From an uncultured Eubacteriales bacterium (GTDB lineage Bacteria; Bacillota; Clostridia; Oscillospirales; Butyricicoccaceae), in the NCBI GenBank assembly GCA_934636325.1, contig CAKUAK010000057.1, forward strand, positions 1 to 6,972: a DNA stretch of 6,972 nucleotides, written 5' to 3'. The translations under genes and the position numbers were made by a program. Each line of letters begins with the position of its first letter. The stretch's first letter is position 1. Shown one piece after another: positions 1 to 5,557 of this stretch. The notes under the pieces are model-generated. The model saw nothing but the letters and a program-made list of their open reading frames with translations. It had not been told where the DNA came from and made no database searches.

Positions 1-131
1 AGATATCTCTGGTATATTGAGCTTTTTGAAAGTCATTCTTTATATCTCGGTGATCATCTGGTCTTCATCGGAGATCCCCGGTTTTTTGTATGTGACCCCC
101 ATTTTTATAACAATGCTGTGAATAAGAAGAT
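1..131. other. AT-rich flank of unknown content
   Basis: This stretch is about 37% GC by hand count, well below the rest of the window. Two plus-strand frames are open from the window edge. One runs to TAG at 133-135. The other runs to TGA at 119-121 and would encode a hydrophobic tail (it includes SFLKVILYISVIIW, membrane-helix-like). The minus strand also has a short open frame. I recognise none of these peptides and cannot say which, if any, is real. No Walker A motif of the following ABC gene is found here in any plus frame, so this is not simply its frameshifted 5' end. It may be the 3' end of a foreign gene or the edge of an inserted or recombined segment. Confidence 0.4.
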
Positions 132-932
132 TTAGGACGTGCTATAGTGAGGCTCAATCAGCCTACAGCCGGACAGATAATCTATAATGGAGAGACCGAC
201 CTTCTGAAGGCCGATTCGCGGCAGATGCGGCAGCTTCGACGCCGCTTCCAGATCGTTTTTCAGGATCCCTATTCATCGCTCAATCCGCGCATGACGGTGA
301 AACGTCTTATAGGAGAAGTCCTGACCGTGCAGATGGGTATGTCGCCGGAACAGGCCGGTGAAGAGATAGGACGTCTGCTTCAGGAGGTCGGCCTGAGCCC
401 GGTATACGCCCAGCGTTATCCCCATGAGTTCTCTGGGGGGCAGCGCCAGCGTATCGCCATTGCAAAGGCAATAGCCCTGCAGCCGGAATTTCTTGTCTGT
501 GATGAAGCGGTATCGGCCCTTGACGTGTCTATACAGTCGCAGATAATCAATCTGCTGATGGATCTAAAATCACAGTATAACGACCTTACATATCTGTTCA
601 TATCTCATGCGCTCAATGTTGTAGAGCATATTTCGGATCGCGTGGCGGTCATGTATCTCGGCCGTATAATAGAGTATGCAGATACAGAAGAGCTTTTCAG
701 TCATGGACAGCATCCGTATACCAGAGCGCTTCTTTCGGCAATTCCTATTTTGTCCGGTATGCAGCAGCGGGAGCGTATCGTGCTTAAGGGAGAGGTCCCA
801 TCGGCTGCCAATGTCCCATCGGGCTGCCGTTTTCATACGCGCTGCCCGCAGGCCACAAAGAGATGTACCGTCGAGGATCCTGTTCTCAAAGAATGTGCGC
901 CGGGTCATTTCTGCGCCTGTCATCTTATATGA
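132..932 (+). pseudogene. Oligopeptide/dipeptide ABC transporter ATP-binding protein (OppF/DppF type), 5'-truncated
   Basis: This is the ATPase subunit of an Opp/Dpp-type peptide importer, a cytoplasmic protein that would couple ATP hydrolysis to peptide uptake. Seen, numbering from the possible GTG start at 147: Q-loop IVFQDPYSSLNPRM (Q39), ABC signature SGGQ at 96-99, Walker B FLVCDE (E120), D-loop SALD, H-loop H154. The C-terminal oligopeptide-transporter extension follows (HPYTRALLSAIP, then cysteines 227, 233, 240 and 250 around GCRFHTRCP and APGH). Family members are about 320-330 residues; here the first 60-70 are missing. Family-like sequence begins at TTA 132 (LGRAIVRLNQPTAG), the segment that normally directly follows GKST of Walker A. 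An in-frame TAA lies at 123-125 and no Walker A is present. A weak AGGA nine bases before GTG 147 could start a 261-residue product, but without a P-loop it should not be an active ATPase. No permease or binding-protein partner is in the window. GC is lower than in the genes to the right. Family assignment is firm; calling it non-functional is inference. Confidence 0.85.
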
Positions 933-972
933 TGGTTTTGCCACCACACCTTTTTCTCATTTTTCCTCTTTC

Positions 973-1014
973 AGGACCTATGGGTAGCATTTGCTCCCCA
1001 TAGGTCCTTTCCTT
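973..1014 (+). terminator. Intrinsic terminator after the ABC ATPase remnant
   Basis: AGGACCTATGGG (973-984) pairs perfectly with CCCATAGGTCCT (997-1008). After one mismatch the stem continues for three more pairs (AGC/GCT) around an ATTT loop, and it is followed by the T-rich run TTTCCTT. It lies 40 bases after the stop codon and faces the plus strand. It insulates the next gene from the ABC unit. Confidence 0.85.
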
Positions 1015-1042
1015 AACCGCGGGCGCGGGGGACGCATATAAT
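1013..1042 (+). promoter_or_regulatory. Candidate sigma-70-type promoter for the PRK06851-type gene
   Basis: A perfect TATAAT (-10) is at 1037-1042, with TTAACC (-35-like, four of six matches) at 1013-1018 and an 18-base spacer. Transcription would begin near 1049, downstream of the earliest in-frame ATG at 1046. This argues for the internal start at 1079. Confidence 0.5.
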
Positions 1043-1078
1043 GTCATGACTTCACCCACAGGGAGGCAGATGATATTT

Positions 1079-2149
1079 ATGGAAAACAACCGCTGCGCCT
1101 TTTTCCTCGGCGCAAACTCGGCGCGGGGCTTCGTCTCTTTTTTCGGCGATGCCGCGTGGGAGGATTTCGGGCGCGATACATACTTTATAAAGGGCGGGCC
1201 GGGCTGCGGCAAGGCCACAGCCATAAAAAAGCTGGCCTCGGCTGCCGATCCGACCGGCGAGAGGGAAGAGATACTTTGTTCCTCCGACCCCGGCTCGCTG
1301 GACGGCATCATTTTGCGGAATGGCGGCACAGCCTTTCTCGACGGCACCGCGCCCCATACCTGCGATCCGTCCTTTCCCGGCATGCGCGGCGACTATATCG
1401 CGCTTTCGGCCTATAAGGACATACCGGCGCTCAAGGATAAATACCCCGCGGCCGTCCTGCTGGACGCCCAGTCGAAGGACTGCTATACCCGGGCATACCG
1501 CCTGATATCTTCGGCGTCGCTTATCGACGAGCATATCCGCGGCATAATGACGCCCCACATGCCGAAGGAAAAGCTGATCCGCCGCGCCAAAGGTGTCGCA
1601 GCAAGGGAGATACCCAAAAAGGGCGGGGTCGGCAAGGCCAGAAAGCGCTTTATCGACGGCGTCACGCCCGATGGGTACATGCGGCTCTATGAGACGGCCT
1701 GTGCCCTCGCCGGGCGGATATACGATATATACGACAGCTTCGGATTTTCGGGCGTCATGCTCGAGGTCCTGCTCGACACGGCGGTCAGGAACGGCCATGA
1801 TCTCTATGCCTGTTATGATGCCGTCGACACCGAAAGGCTGCTGCATCTCATCATCCCAGAGCTGTCGCTGGCCTTTGTCACCTCCGACCGCAGGCGGTAT
1901 TTCACCGGCCGCCCCTACCGCCGCATACGGCTCGACAGTTATCTCGCGTCCCCCTCTCTGCGCCAGCTGAGGGGCACGGCAAAGCTGCTGGGCCGCATGT
2001 CAGACAGCCTTCTTGACCGCGCCTGCGGCGAGATAGCCGACGCCCACGCCCTGCATGACAGGATAGAGGCCCTTTACCGTCCCCATGTCGACTTCGACGC
2101 CCTCGATGCCTTTGTCCGCGCCAAAGCTGCCCTTATCGCCGTGGTATAA
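1079..2149 (+). CDS. PRK06851-type P-loop ATPase-family protein with degenerate nucleotide-binding motifs
   Basis: This cytoplasmic protein resembles the PRK06851 family of Clostridia/Bacilli, about 360 residues with two related P-loop NTPase-like halves and no settled function. Seen, numbering from ATG 1079 (356 residues): N-terminal family signature GANSARGF (11-18), Walker A-like GGPGCGKAT (39-47), CSSDPGSLDG (67-76) and LDGTAPHTCDPSFPG (87-101). The second half opens with GVTPDGY and continues with LLHLIIPELSLAFVTS. Odd: the first P-loop reads GKA where GKS/T is expected, removing the residue that normally ligates Mg2+. The second half lacks a recognisable GK motif (around FGFSGVMLE). It may therefore bind nucleotide without efficient hydrolysis, or be non-catalytic. 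Start choice: GGGAGG at 1061-1066 precedes ATG 1079 by 12 bases. ATG 1070 is too close, and ATG 1046 has no ribosome binding site and precedes the predicted transcript start, though it would add 11 residues. It is monocistronic, between its own promoter and terminator. Confidence 0.75.
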   Translation: MENNRCAFFLGANSARGFVSFFGDAAWEDFGRDTYFIKGGPGCGKATAIKKLASAADPTGEREEILCSSDPGSLDGIILRNGGTAFLDGTAPHTCDPSFPGMRGDYIALSAYKDIPALKDKYPAAVLLDAQSKDCYTRAYRLISSASLIDEHIRGIMTPHMPKEKLIRRAKGVAAREIPKKGGVGKARKRFIDGVTPDGYMRLYETACALAGRIYDIYDSFGFSGVMLEVLLDTAVRNGHDLYACYDAVDTERLLHLIIPELSLAFVTSDRRRYFTGRPYRRIRLDSYLASPSLRQLRGTAKLLGRMSDSLLDRACGEIADAHALHDRIEALYRPHVDFDALDAFVRAKAALIAVV

Positions 2150-2154
2150 GAACC

Positions 2155-2187
2155 CCCCCTCTTCGGTCTCGAAGAGGGGGCATTTTT
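2155..2187 (+). terminator. Intrinsic terminator after the PRK06851-type gene
   Basis: CCCCCTCTTCG (2155-2165) pairs perfectly over 11 bp with CGAAGAGGGGG (2170-2180) around the loop GTCT, followed by CATTTTTA. It begins six bases after the TAA. It sits between two convergent genes. Read on the minus strand the stem is followed by GTTCTTAT, so it may also weakly terminate the MATE transcript. Confidence 0.9.
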
Positions 2188-2200
2188 ATGCCGGGATGCT

Positions 2201-3601
2201 TTATTTCCCGCTGTCGGGAAGGACGATGTTGGCCATCCAGTCGCCGCGCTTGACAAGGACGAAGCCGAAGGCCGCCTTGACCAGCTCGAGGGCCTGGACC
2301 ATGGCGTATATGGATATGACGTTGATGGCCGTGAAGCGCGAGGTGATAAATGCGGGCGGCAGGATTATACACCAGATAAAGACGCTGTCGAACAGGAAGG
2401 TGATAAAGGTCTTGCCCCCGGCGCGCAGGGTGAAATAGCAGGCGTGGGTGAAGGCCTGCACCGGCAGGAACACCGCCGAGATGCGCAGGAATATCGTCGC
2501 CAGCTCCTTGACGTCGACGGTCGTGTTGTATATGGCCGGGAAGAGCGGAGCGACCAGCAGCAGCAGGCCGCCGATGACGACGCAGAGGCCGACCGACGCC
2601 GCGATCAGCTTGTTGTCGGCGTCCCTTGCCTCCTTCATTTTGCCTGCGCCCAGGCGGTTGCCGACGATTATGGCTATCGAGTTGCCGCTGGCGTAAAGGA
2701 CGATCTTGAAGAGGTTGGAGAGGGTCGACGAGATATTATAGGCCGCGATGGCCGACAGGCCGCGGGTCGAATAGCACTGGGTTATAAAGGTCATGCCGAA
2801 GGAATAGAGGGTCTCGTTGAGCAGCAGCGGCCAGCCCTTGCGGATTATGTGGGCGCTGAGGGTCGCCGGGATCGAGAAATGCTTATAAAGCCCGACGGCA
2901 AAGACATTCCTTTCGGTGTGGCGGTGGGTCCATGTGACGATGATGAAGGTCTCGACGAACCTCGACATGACGGTGGCGATGGCCGCGCCCTCGACCCCCA
3001 GCCTGGGGAAGCCCATATTGCCAAAGATGAGCAGCCAGTTGAAGGTGAAGTTGACGGCGACGGCGGCGATGCCGGCCCGCATGGGCACCATGGTCTCGCC
3101 GGTCTCGCGCAGAGTACCGGCATAGGCGTTGTTTATGGCAAAGGGGATAAGACCCAGCAGCATTATCCTGAGGTATTTCTGTCCCTCGGCCAATGTCAGG
3201 GCAAGGTCGCCCGACGATTCAGACTGGTGCAGATAGAAGGATATCAGCTGTTCGTCCCAGAAAACAAAGGCCGTTATGAATATGACGCATAGGGCGGCGC
3301 AGACGATCAGCTTGAAGCGGAAGGCGTTCTTGACACCCTCATGATCCTTCGCGCCGAAGAACTGGGCGCAGAAGATGCCGGCGCCCGATATGCCGCCGAA
3401 GATGCACAGGTTGAAAACGAATATGAGCTGGTTGGCGATGGCGACGCCCGACATCGACTCTGTCCCAAGCTGGCCGACCATGATGTTGTCCAGCATGCTG
3501 ACAAAGTTGGTTATGCCGTTCTGGATTATCATCGGCACGGCGACGATCAGCACCATTTTATAGAACTCGCGGCTGCCGATAAACTTCTTTTTCAGTTCCA
3601 T
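2201..3601 (-). CDS. MATE family efflux transporter (NorM/DinF-like, MatE)
   Basis: This is an integral membrane antiporter of the multidrug and toxic compound extrusion family, expected to export cationic or amphipathic compounds using a Na+ or H+ gradient. The substrate cannot be told from sequence. The 466-residue length is typical (440-480). Seen: a short cytoplasmic N-terminus with basic residues; the first MatE half starts at about residue 15 with VPMIIQNGITNFVSMLDNIMVGQLG, a conserved family pattern. Repeated hydrophobic helices follow, and LRETGETMVPM precedes the mid-protein helices as is usual. A second MatE half (about 250-455) includes GNRLGAGKMKEARDADNK, the conserved loop after the eighth helix. 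Start: ATG at 3601-3599 follows GGGAGAG (3613-3607) by five bases. It is transcribed alone, convergent with the upstream P-loop gene and divergent from the redox/TDT operon, with its own candidate promoter. The coding strand is strongly GC-rich, producing long meaningless open frames on the other strand. Confidence 0.95.
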   Translation of the reverse strand: MELKKKFIGSREFYKMVLIVAVPMIIQNGITNFVSMLDNIMVGQLGTESMSGVAIANQLIFVFNLCIFGGISGAGIFCAQFFGAKDHEGVKNAFRFKLIVCAALCVIFITAFVFWDEQLISFYLHQSESSGDLALTLAEGQKYLRIMLLGLIPFAINNAYAGTLRETGETMVPMRAGIAAVAVNFTFNWLLIFGNMGFPRLGVEGAAIATVMSRFVETFIIVTWTHRHTERNVFAVGLYKHFSIPATLSAHIIRKGWPLLLNETLYSFGMTFITQCYSTRGLSAIAAYNISSTLSNLFKIVLYASGNSIAIIVGNRLGAGKMKEARDADNKLIAASVGLCVVIGGLLLLVAPLFPAIYNTTVDVKELATIFLRISAVFLPVQAFTHACYFTLRAGGKTFITFLFDSVFIWCIILPPAFITSRFTAINVISIYAMVQALELVKAAFGFVLVKRGDWMANIVLPDSGK

Positions 3602-3639
3602 CAGAACTCTCCCTTATTCCCGATTTACACATAAAATAT

Positions 3640-3668
3640 ATTATACATCGTTTTAGCGTTGCCTGCAA
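3640..3668 (-). promoter_or_regulatory. Candidate promoter for the MATE gene
   Basis: On the minus strand a perfect TATAAT lies at 3645-3640, with TTGCAG (three of six -35 matches) at 3668-3663 and a 17-base spacer. This would give a 5' leader of roughly 30 bases before ATG 3601. The -10 is strong and the -35 weak. Confidence 0.45.
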
Positions 3669-3705
3669 TACCGGGCGAAGGAAAGAACTTACATTATTTG
3701 CATTC

Positions 3706-3722
3706 CCTATTAAACAAATAGG
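3706..3722. repeat. Short inverted repeat in the divergent promoter region
   Basis: CCTATT (3706-3711) and AATAGG (3717-3722) form a 6-bp dyad around AAACA, between the two divergent candidate promoters and 25 bases before the rightward -35 box. It could be an operator, but so short a dyad in AT-rich sequence may be chance. Confidence 0.25.
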
Positions 3723-3746
3723 ATATATAACAATAATTAATAAAAA

Positions 3747-3775
3747 TTGACAATTTCCGTTACACGATTTATTTT
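3747..3775 (+). promoter_or_regulatory. Candidate promoter for the redox protein-TDT operon
   Basis: A perfect TTGACA (-35) is at 3747-3752 and TATTTT (four of six -10 matches) at 3770-3775, with the ideal 17-base spacer and AT-rich surroundings. The predicted transcript start is near 3782, immediately before a palindrome. Confidence 0.6.
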
Positions 3776-3783
3776 AAAATTAA

Positions 3784-3799
3784 CGATGCGTGCGCATCG
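3784..3799. repeat. Near-perfect palindrome at the predicted transcript start
   Basis: CGATGCG (3784-3790) and CGCATCG (3793-3799) are perfect inverted repeats separated by TG. They begin about two bases after the predicted start of the redox/TDT transcript. As DNA this is a plausible operator for a dimeric repressor; as RNA it would be a short 5' stem-loop. It is not a terminator, because no T-run follows. Its function is inferred from position only. Confidence 0.45.
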
Positions 3800-3827
3800 A
3801 CAATAAAAAACGAAGGAGAGATCTATC

Positions 3828-4322
3828 ATGGGCGCAACGATACGCGCAAAAGAGGTAAGCCTGAAAAAGATCCAGAAGGACGCCGAGGACAGCTTCCGTA
3901 ACGGTTATTATTGCTGCGAGGCACTTATGGACACCATCCGCCGCGATTTTGACATCGACGTACCCGAGCAGGTTATAGCAATGGCCTCGGGCATGGCTGT
4001 AGGCGCGGGTAAATCGGGATGTATGTGTGGTGCTCTGAACGGCGGCATCATGGCCCTCGGCCTGATATTCGGACGCACCGAGCAGAACGGCCCCACCAAC
4101 CCCGATTCCATCAAATGCATGCAGCTCAGCCACGAGCTCCACGACTGGTTCAAGGCCAATAACGGCAAGAACGCCATCTGCTGCCGCATCCTGACCCGCG
4201 AGTTCGATATGGGCAAGGGCGAGCATAAGGAGCAGTGCATCCGCTTCACCGGCCTCTGCGCATGGAAGGTCGGCCAGATCATCTGCCGCGAGCTGGGCAT
4301 CAAAAATATCGACGAGGAGTAA
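3828..4322 (+). CDS. C_GCAxxG_C_C family redox-active protein
   Basis: This small soluble cysteine-rich protein belongs to the putative redox-active C_GCAxxG_C_C family (Pfam PF09719-like), found mainly in anaerobes. It is thought to use conserved cysteines for thiol-disulfide or metal/cofactor chemistry; no reaction is established. Seen in 164 residues: the N-terminal helical stretch with F-R-N-G-Y-Y-C-C-E-A-L (C29, C30), the glycine-rich core GMAVGAGKSGCMCGALNGGI (C65, C67; the GCxCGAxxG signature), then C97, C118/C119 in ICCRIL, C137, C144 and C153. Ten cysteines in all, no signal peptide and no membrane helix, so cytoplasmic. The usual family order (single Cys, GC.CGA..G, two later Cys) is kept, with extra cysteines. 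AAGGAGAG (3813-3820) lies seven bases before ATG 3828. It is the first gene of an operon: the next start is six bases after its stop, suggesting joint action with the TDT transporter. The partner and physiological role are unknown. Confidence 0.88.
   Translation: MGATIRAKEVSLKKIQKDAEDSFRNGYYCCEALMDTIRRDFDIDVPEQVIAMASGMAVGAGKSGCMCGALNGGIMALGLIFGRTEQNGPTNPDSIKCMQLSHELHDWFKANNGKNAICCRILTREFDMGKGEHKEQCIRFTGLCAWKVGQIICRELGIKNIDEE
4314..4319 (+). promoter_or_regulatory. Ribosome binding site inside the end of the redox gene
   Basis: GAGGAG, encoding the last two glutamates of the redox protein, sits nine bases before ATG 4329 and overlaps the translated end of the upstream gene. This fixes the TDT start and suggests translational coupling of the two genes. 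Confidence 0.6.
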
Positions 4323-4328
4323 TTCTTA

Positions 4329-5285
4329 ATGAAAAAGTTTTTGAAGGCTCTGCCTCTTCCGGCCTGCGGAGTTATGCTCGGCCTTGCGGCCCTGGGCAAT
4401 CTGCTCCAGGCAGTATTTACAAACATATTCGGCTCTGCCGGAACGGGCGATACACTGCGGTATATCTGCGGCGCGCTGTCGTCGGTCATCTGGATCGCCC
4501 TTGTGCTCAAGCTGATCGTCTGCTCTCAGGGTGTCAAAAAGGCCCTGACCTCCGACCCCATCGCCGCCTCGGTCTTTGCCACCTTCCCCATGGGCACCAT
4601 GCTTCTTGCAGGCTATGCCAAGCCCTTTATCGGCGGCGCGGCCCGGATCATCTGGTTTGCCGCCGTCATACTCCATGCCGCGCTGATAGTCTGGTTCACC
4701 CTTAAATACATGGTCGGCCTCAAGCTGGAAAGGGTATTCGCCAGCTATTTCATCGTCTATGTCGGCATCGCCGCATCCTCGATAACAGCCCCGGCCTTCG
4801 GCCGGCAGGCCATCGGACAGGCCGCCTTCTGGTTCGCCTTTATAAGCCTTCTCTGCCTGCTGGTGCCGGTCACGATGAGATATGTCAAGATACCGGTCAA
4901 AGAGCCGGCACAGCCCCTCTTCTGCATCTATACGGCGCCGACGGCCCTCTGCATCGCCGGGTACATCCAGTCGGTGACCAATAAGTCGGCCGCGATGGTC
5001 GCCGGTATGCTGGCCCTCTCGTCGCTGCTCTATGTCATAGTGCTCATCAAGACCCCCTCGCTGCTCAAGCTGAAGTTCTATCCCAGCTATGCCGCCTTCA
5101 CATTCCCCTTTGCCATAACGGCCATCGCGGCAATGCAGAGCATGGCATTCTTCAAAAACGCCGGTTGGCCCCAGCCCTGGCTCAGGTATGTCGTCATTGT
5201 CGAGACGGTCATCGCCGTGGTCATGAACCTCTATGCCTTCATCAAGTATGTGCAGGCCCTGCCGGTGCTGATGAAGCAGGATTAG
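4329..5285 (+). CDS. TDT family transporter (tellurite-resistance/dicarboxylate transporter, TehA/SLAC1 fold)
   Basis: This is an inner-membrane transporter or channel of the TDT (voltage-dependent anion channel, SLAC1/TehA/Mae1) superfamily, whose members move anions such as malate, sulfite, nitrate or tellurite-related species. Clostridial members of this size are sometimes labelled 'exfoliative toxin A/B' in databases, a historical misnomer. Seen in 318 residues: a short basic N-terminus (MKKFLKALPLPACG) leading into helix 1 (VMLGLAALGNLL), a characteristic opening for this subgroup, then about ten hydrophobic segments ending near residue 310. Also present are SVFATFPMGTMLLAGYAKPF (about 79-98) and a FALTA-like central part (AAFTFPFAITAIAAMQ). 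Length matches the family (about 310-340). No signal peptide or extra domain is seen. It is the second gene of the operon with the redox-active protein; the pairing suggests transport of a redox-active anion or sulfur compound, but the substrate cannot be inferred. A hairpin terminator follows about 40 bases downstream. Confidence 0.87.
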   Translation: MKKFLKALPLPACGVMLGLAALGNLLQAVFTNIFGSAGTGDTLRYICGALSSVIWIALVLKLIVCSQGVKKALTSDPIAASVFATFPMGTMLLAGYAKPFIGGAARIIWFAAVILHAALIVWFTLKYMVGLKLERVFASYFIVYVGIAASSITAPAFGRQAIGQAAFWFAFISLLCLLVPVTMRYVKIPVKEPAQPLFCIYTAPTALCIAGYIQSVTNKSAAMVAGMLALSSLLYVIVLIKTPSLLKLKFYPSYAAFTFPFAITAIAAMQSMAFFKNAGWPQPWLRYVVIVETVIAVVMNLYAFIKYVQALPVLMKQD

Positions 5286-5322
5286 CGCTCACACCCCATT
5301 TCCCATAGCCATCACAGCAAAA

Positions 5323-5363
5323 CGAAAGCTCTCTGCTATACCGGCAGAGAGCTTTCGGTGTTT
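5323..5363. terminator. Hairpin terminator between convergent genes
   Basis: CGAAAGCTCTCTGC (5323-5336) pairs perfectly over 14 bp with GCAGAGAGCTTTCG (5344-5357) around a seven-base loop. On the plus strand it is followed by GTGTTT, a poor U-tract. On the minus strand it is followed by TTTTGC. It most likely ends the TDT transcript and may also serve the SLH transcript arriving from the right. Confidence 0.75.
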
Positions 5364-5395
5364 ACAGGTCATGTGTATCCGCGCGGGCCGGAAGG

Positions 5396-5458
5396 TTAAT
5401 TCATGGAGAAAGAAACTCGGTCAATACCAAGCAGCCTGCACACTATAGCGCAGACCAC
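5396..5458 (-). pseudogene. C-terminal relic of a second SLH-domain protein gene
   Basis: Read on the minus strand, 5455-5399 encodes VCAIVCRLLGIDRVSFSMN followed by TAA (5398-5396). The intact SLH gene to the right ends VCAIVCRLLDIDRVSFTMN-TAA: 17 of 19 residues are identical. By hand alignment about 16 of 61 nucleotides differ, and all but two differences are synonymous. Similarity continues a few bases past the stop (GCGCG..CCGGAAG) and stops abruptly at the next codon upstream, where a hairpin begins. The rest of the paralogue is missing. The frame is open from here up to the SLH stop at 5558 and is in register with it, but no start with a good ribosome binding site serves it. Best read as the leftover 3' end of a tandem SLH paralogue after deletion or recombination. 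A role as a donor for gene conversion of the neighbour's C-terminus is possible but unsupported. Confidence 0.7.
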
Positions 5459-5484
5459 CCCACAAGATTCGTGATCTTGCGGGG
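5458..5484. repeat. Hairpin abutting the SLH relic
   Basis: CCCCACAAGAT (5458-5468) faces ATCTTGCGGGG (5474-5484) around TCGTG. The stem is 11 bp with one A/C mismatch on the plus strand, which becomes a G-U pair in minus-strand RNA. No T-tract follows in either direction, so it is not a canonical terminator. It starts within three bases of where homology to the SLH gene ends. The remaining sequence 5485-5557 is GC-rich, with a small dyad CGGTC/GACCG (5539-5553), and holds nothing else I recognise. Confidence 0.5.
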
Positions 5485-5557
5485 GCCCCATGATTTTAAT
5501 AGCCTGCGGTCGGCAGAGCCTCCTTGCGGCGGGACGCTCGGTCTGCGCGACCGGAAG

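Noticed and set aside
1052..1846. 264-codon open frame on the minus strand opposite the PRK06851-type gene
   Set aside because: Shadow of the plus-strand gene, which has family motifs, a promoter, a ribosome binding site and a terminator.
2205..2220. Inverted repeat TTCCCG/CGGGAA at the 3' end of the MATE gene
   Set aside because: Only 6 bp, inside coding sequence, and not followed by a T-run in the direction of transcription; probably incidental.
2444..3292. 282-codon open frame on the plus strand opposite the MATE gene
   Set aside because: The product is highly charged and low in complexity, without domain features, while the minus strand clearly encodes a full-length MATE transporter.
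5474..5500. Possible tRNA T-arm-like stem (CAAGA/TCTTG with a seven-base loop)
   Set aside because: The loop does not match TTCRANY and no acceptor, D or anticodon arms can be assembled around it on either strand.
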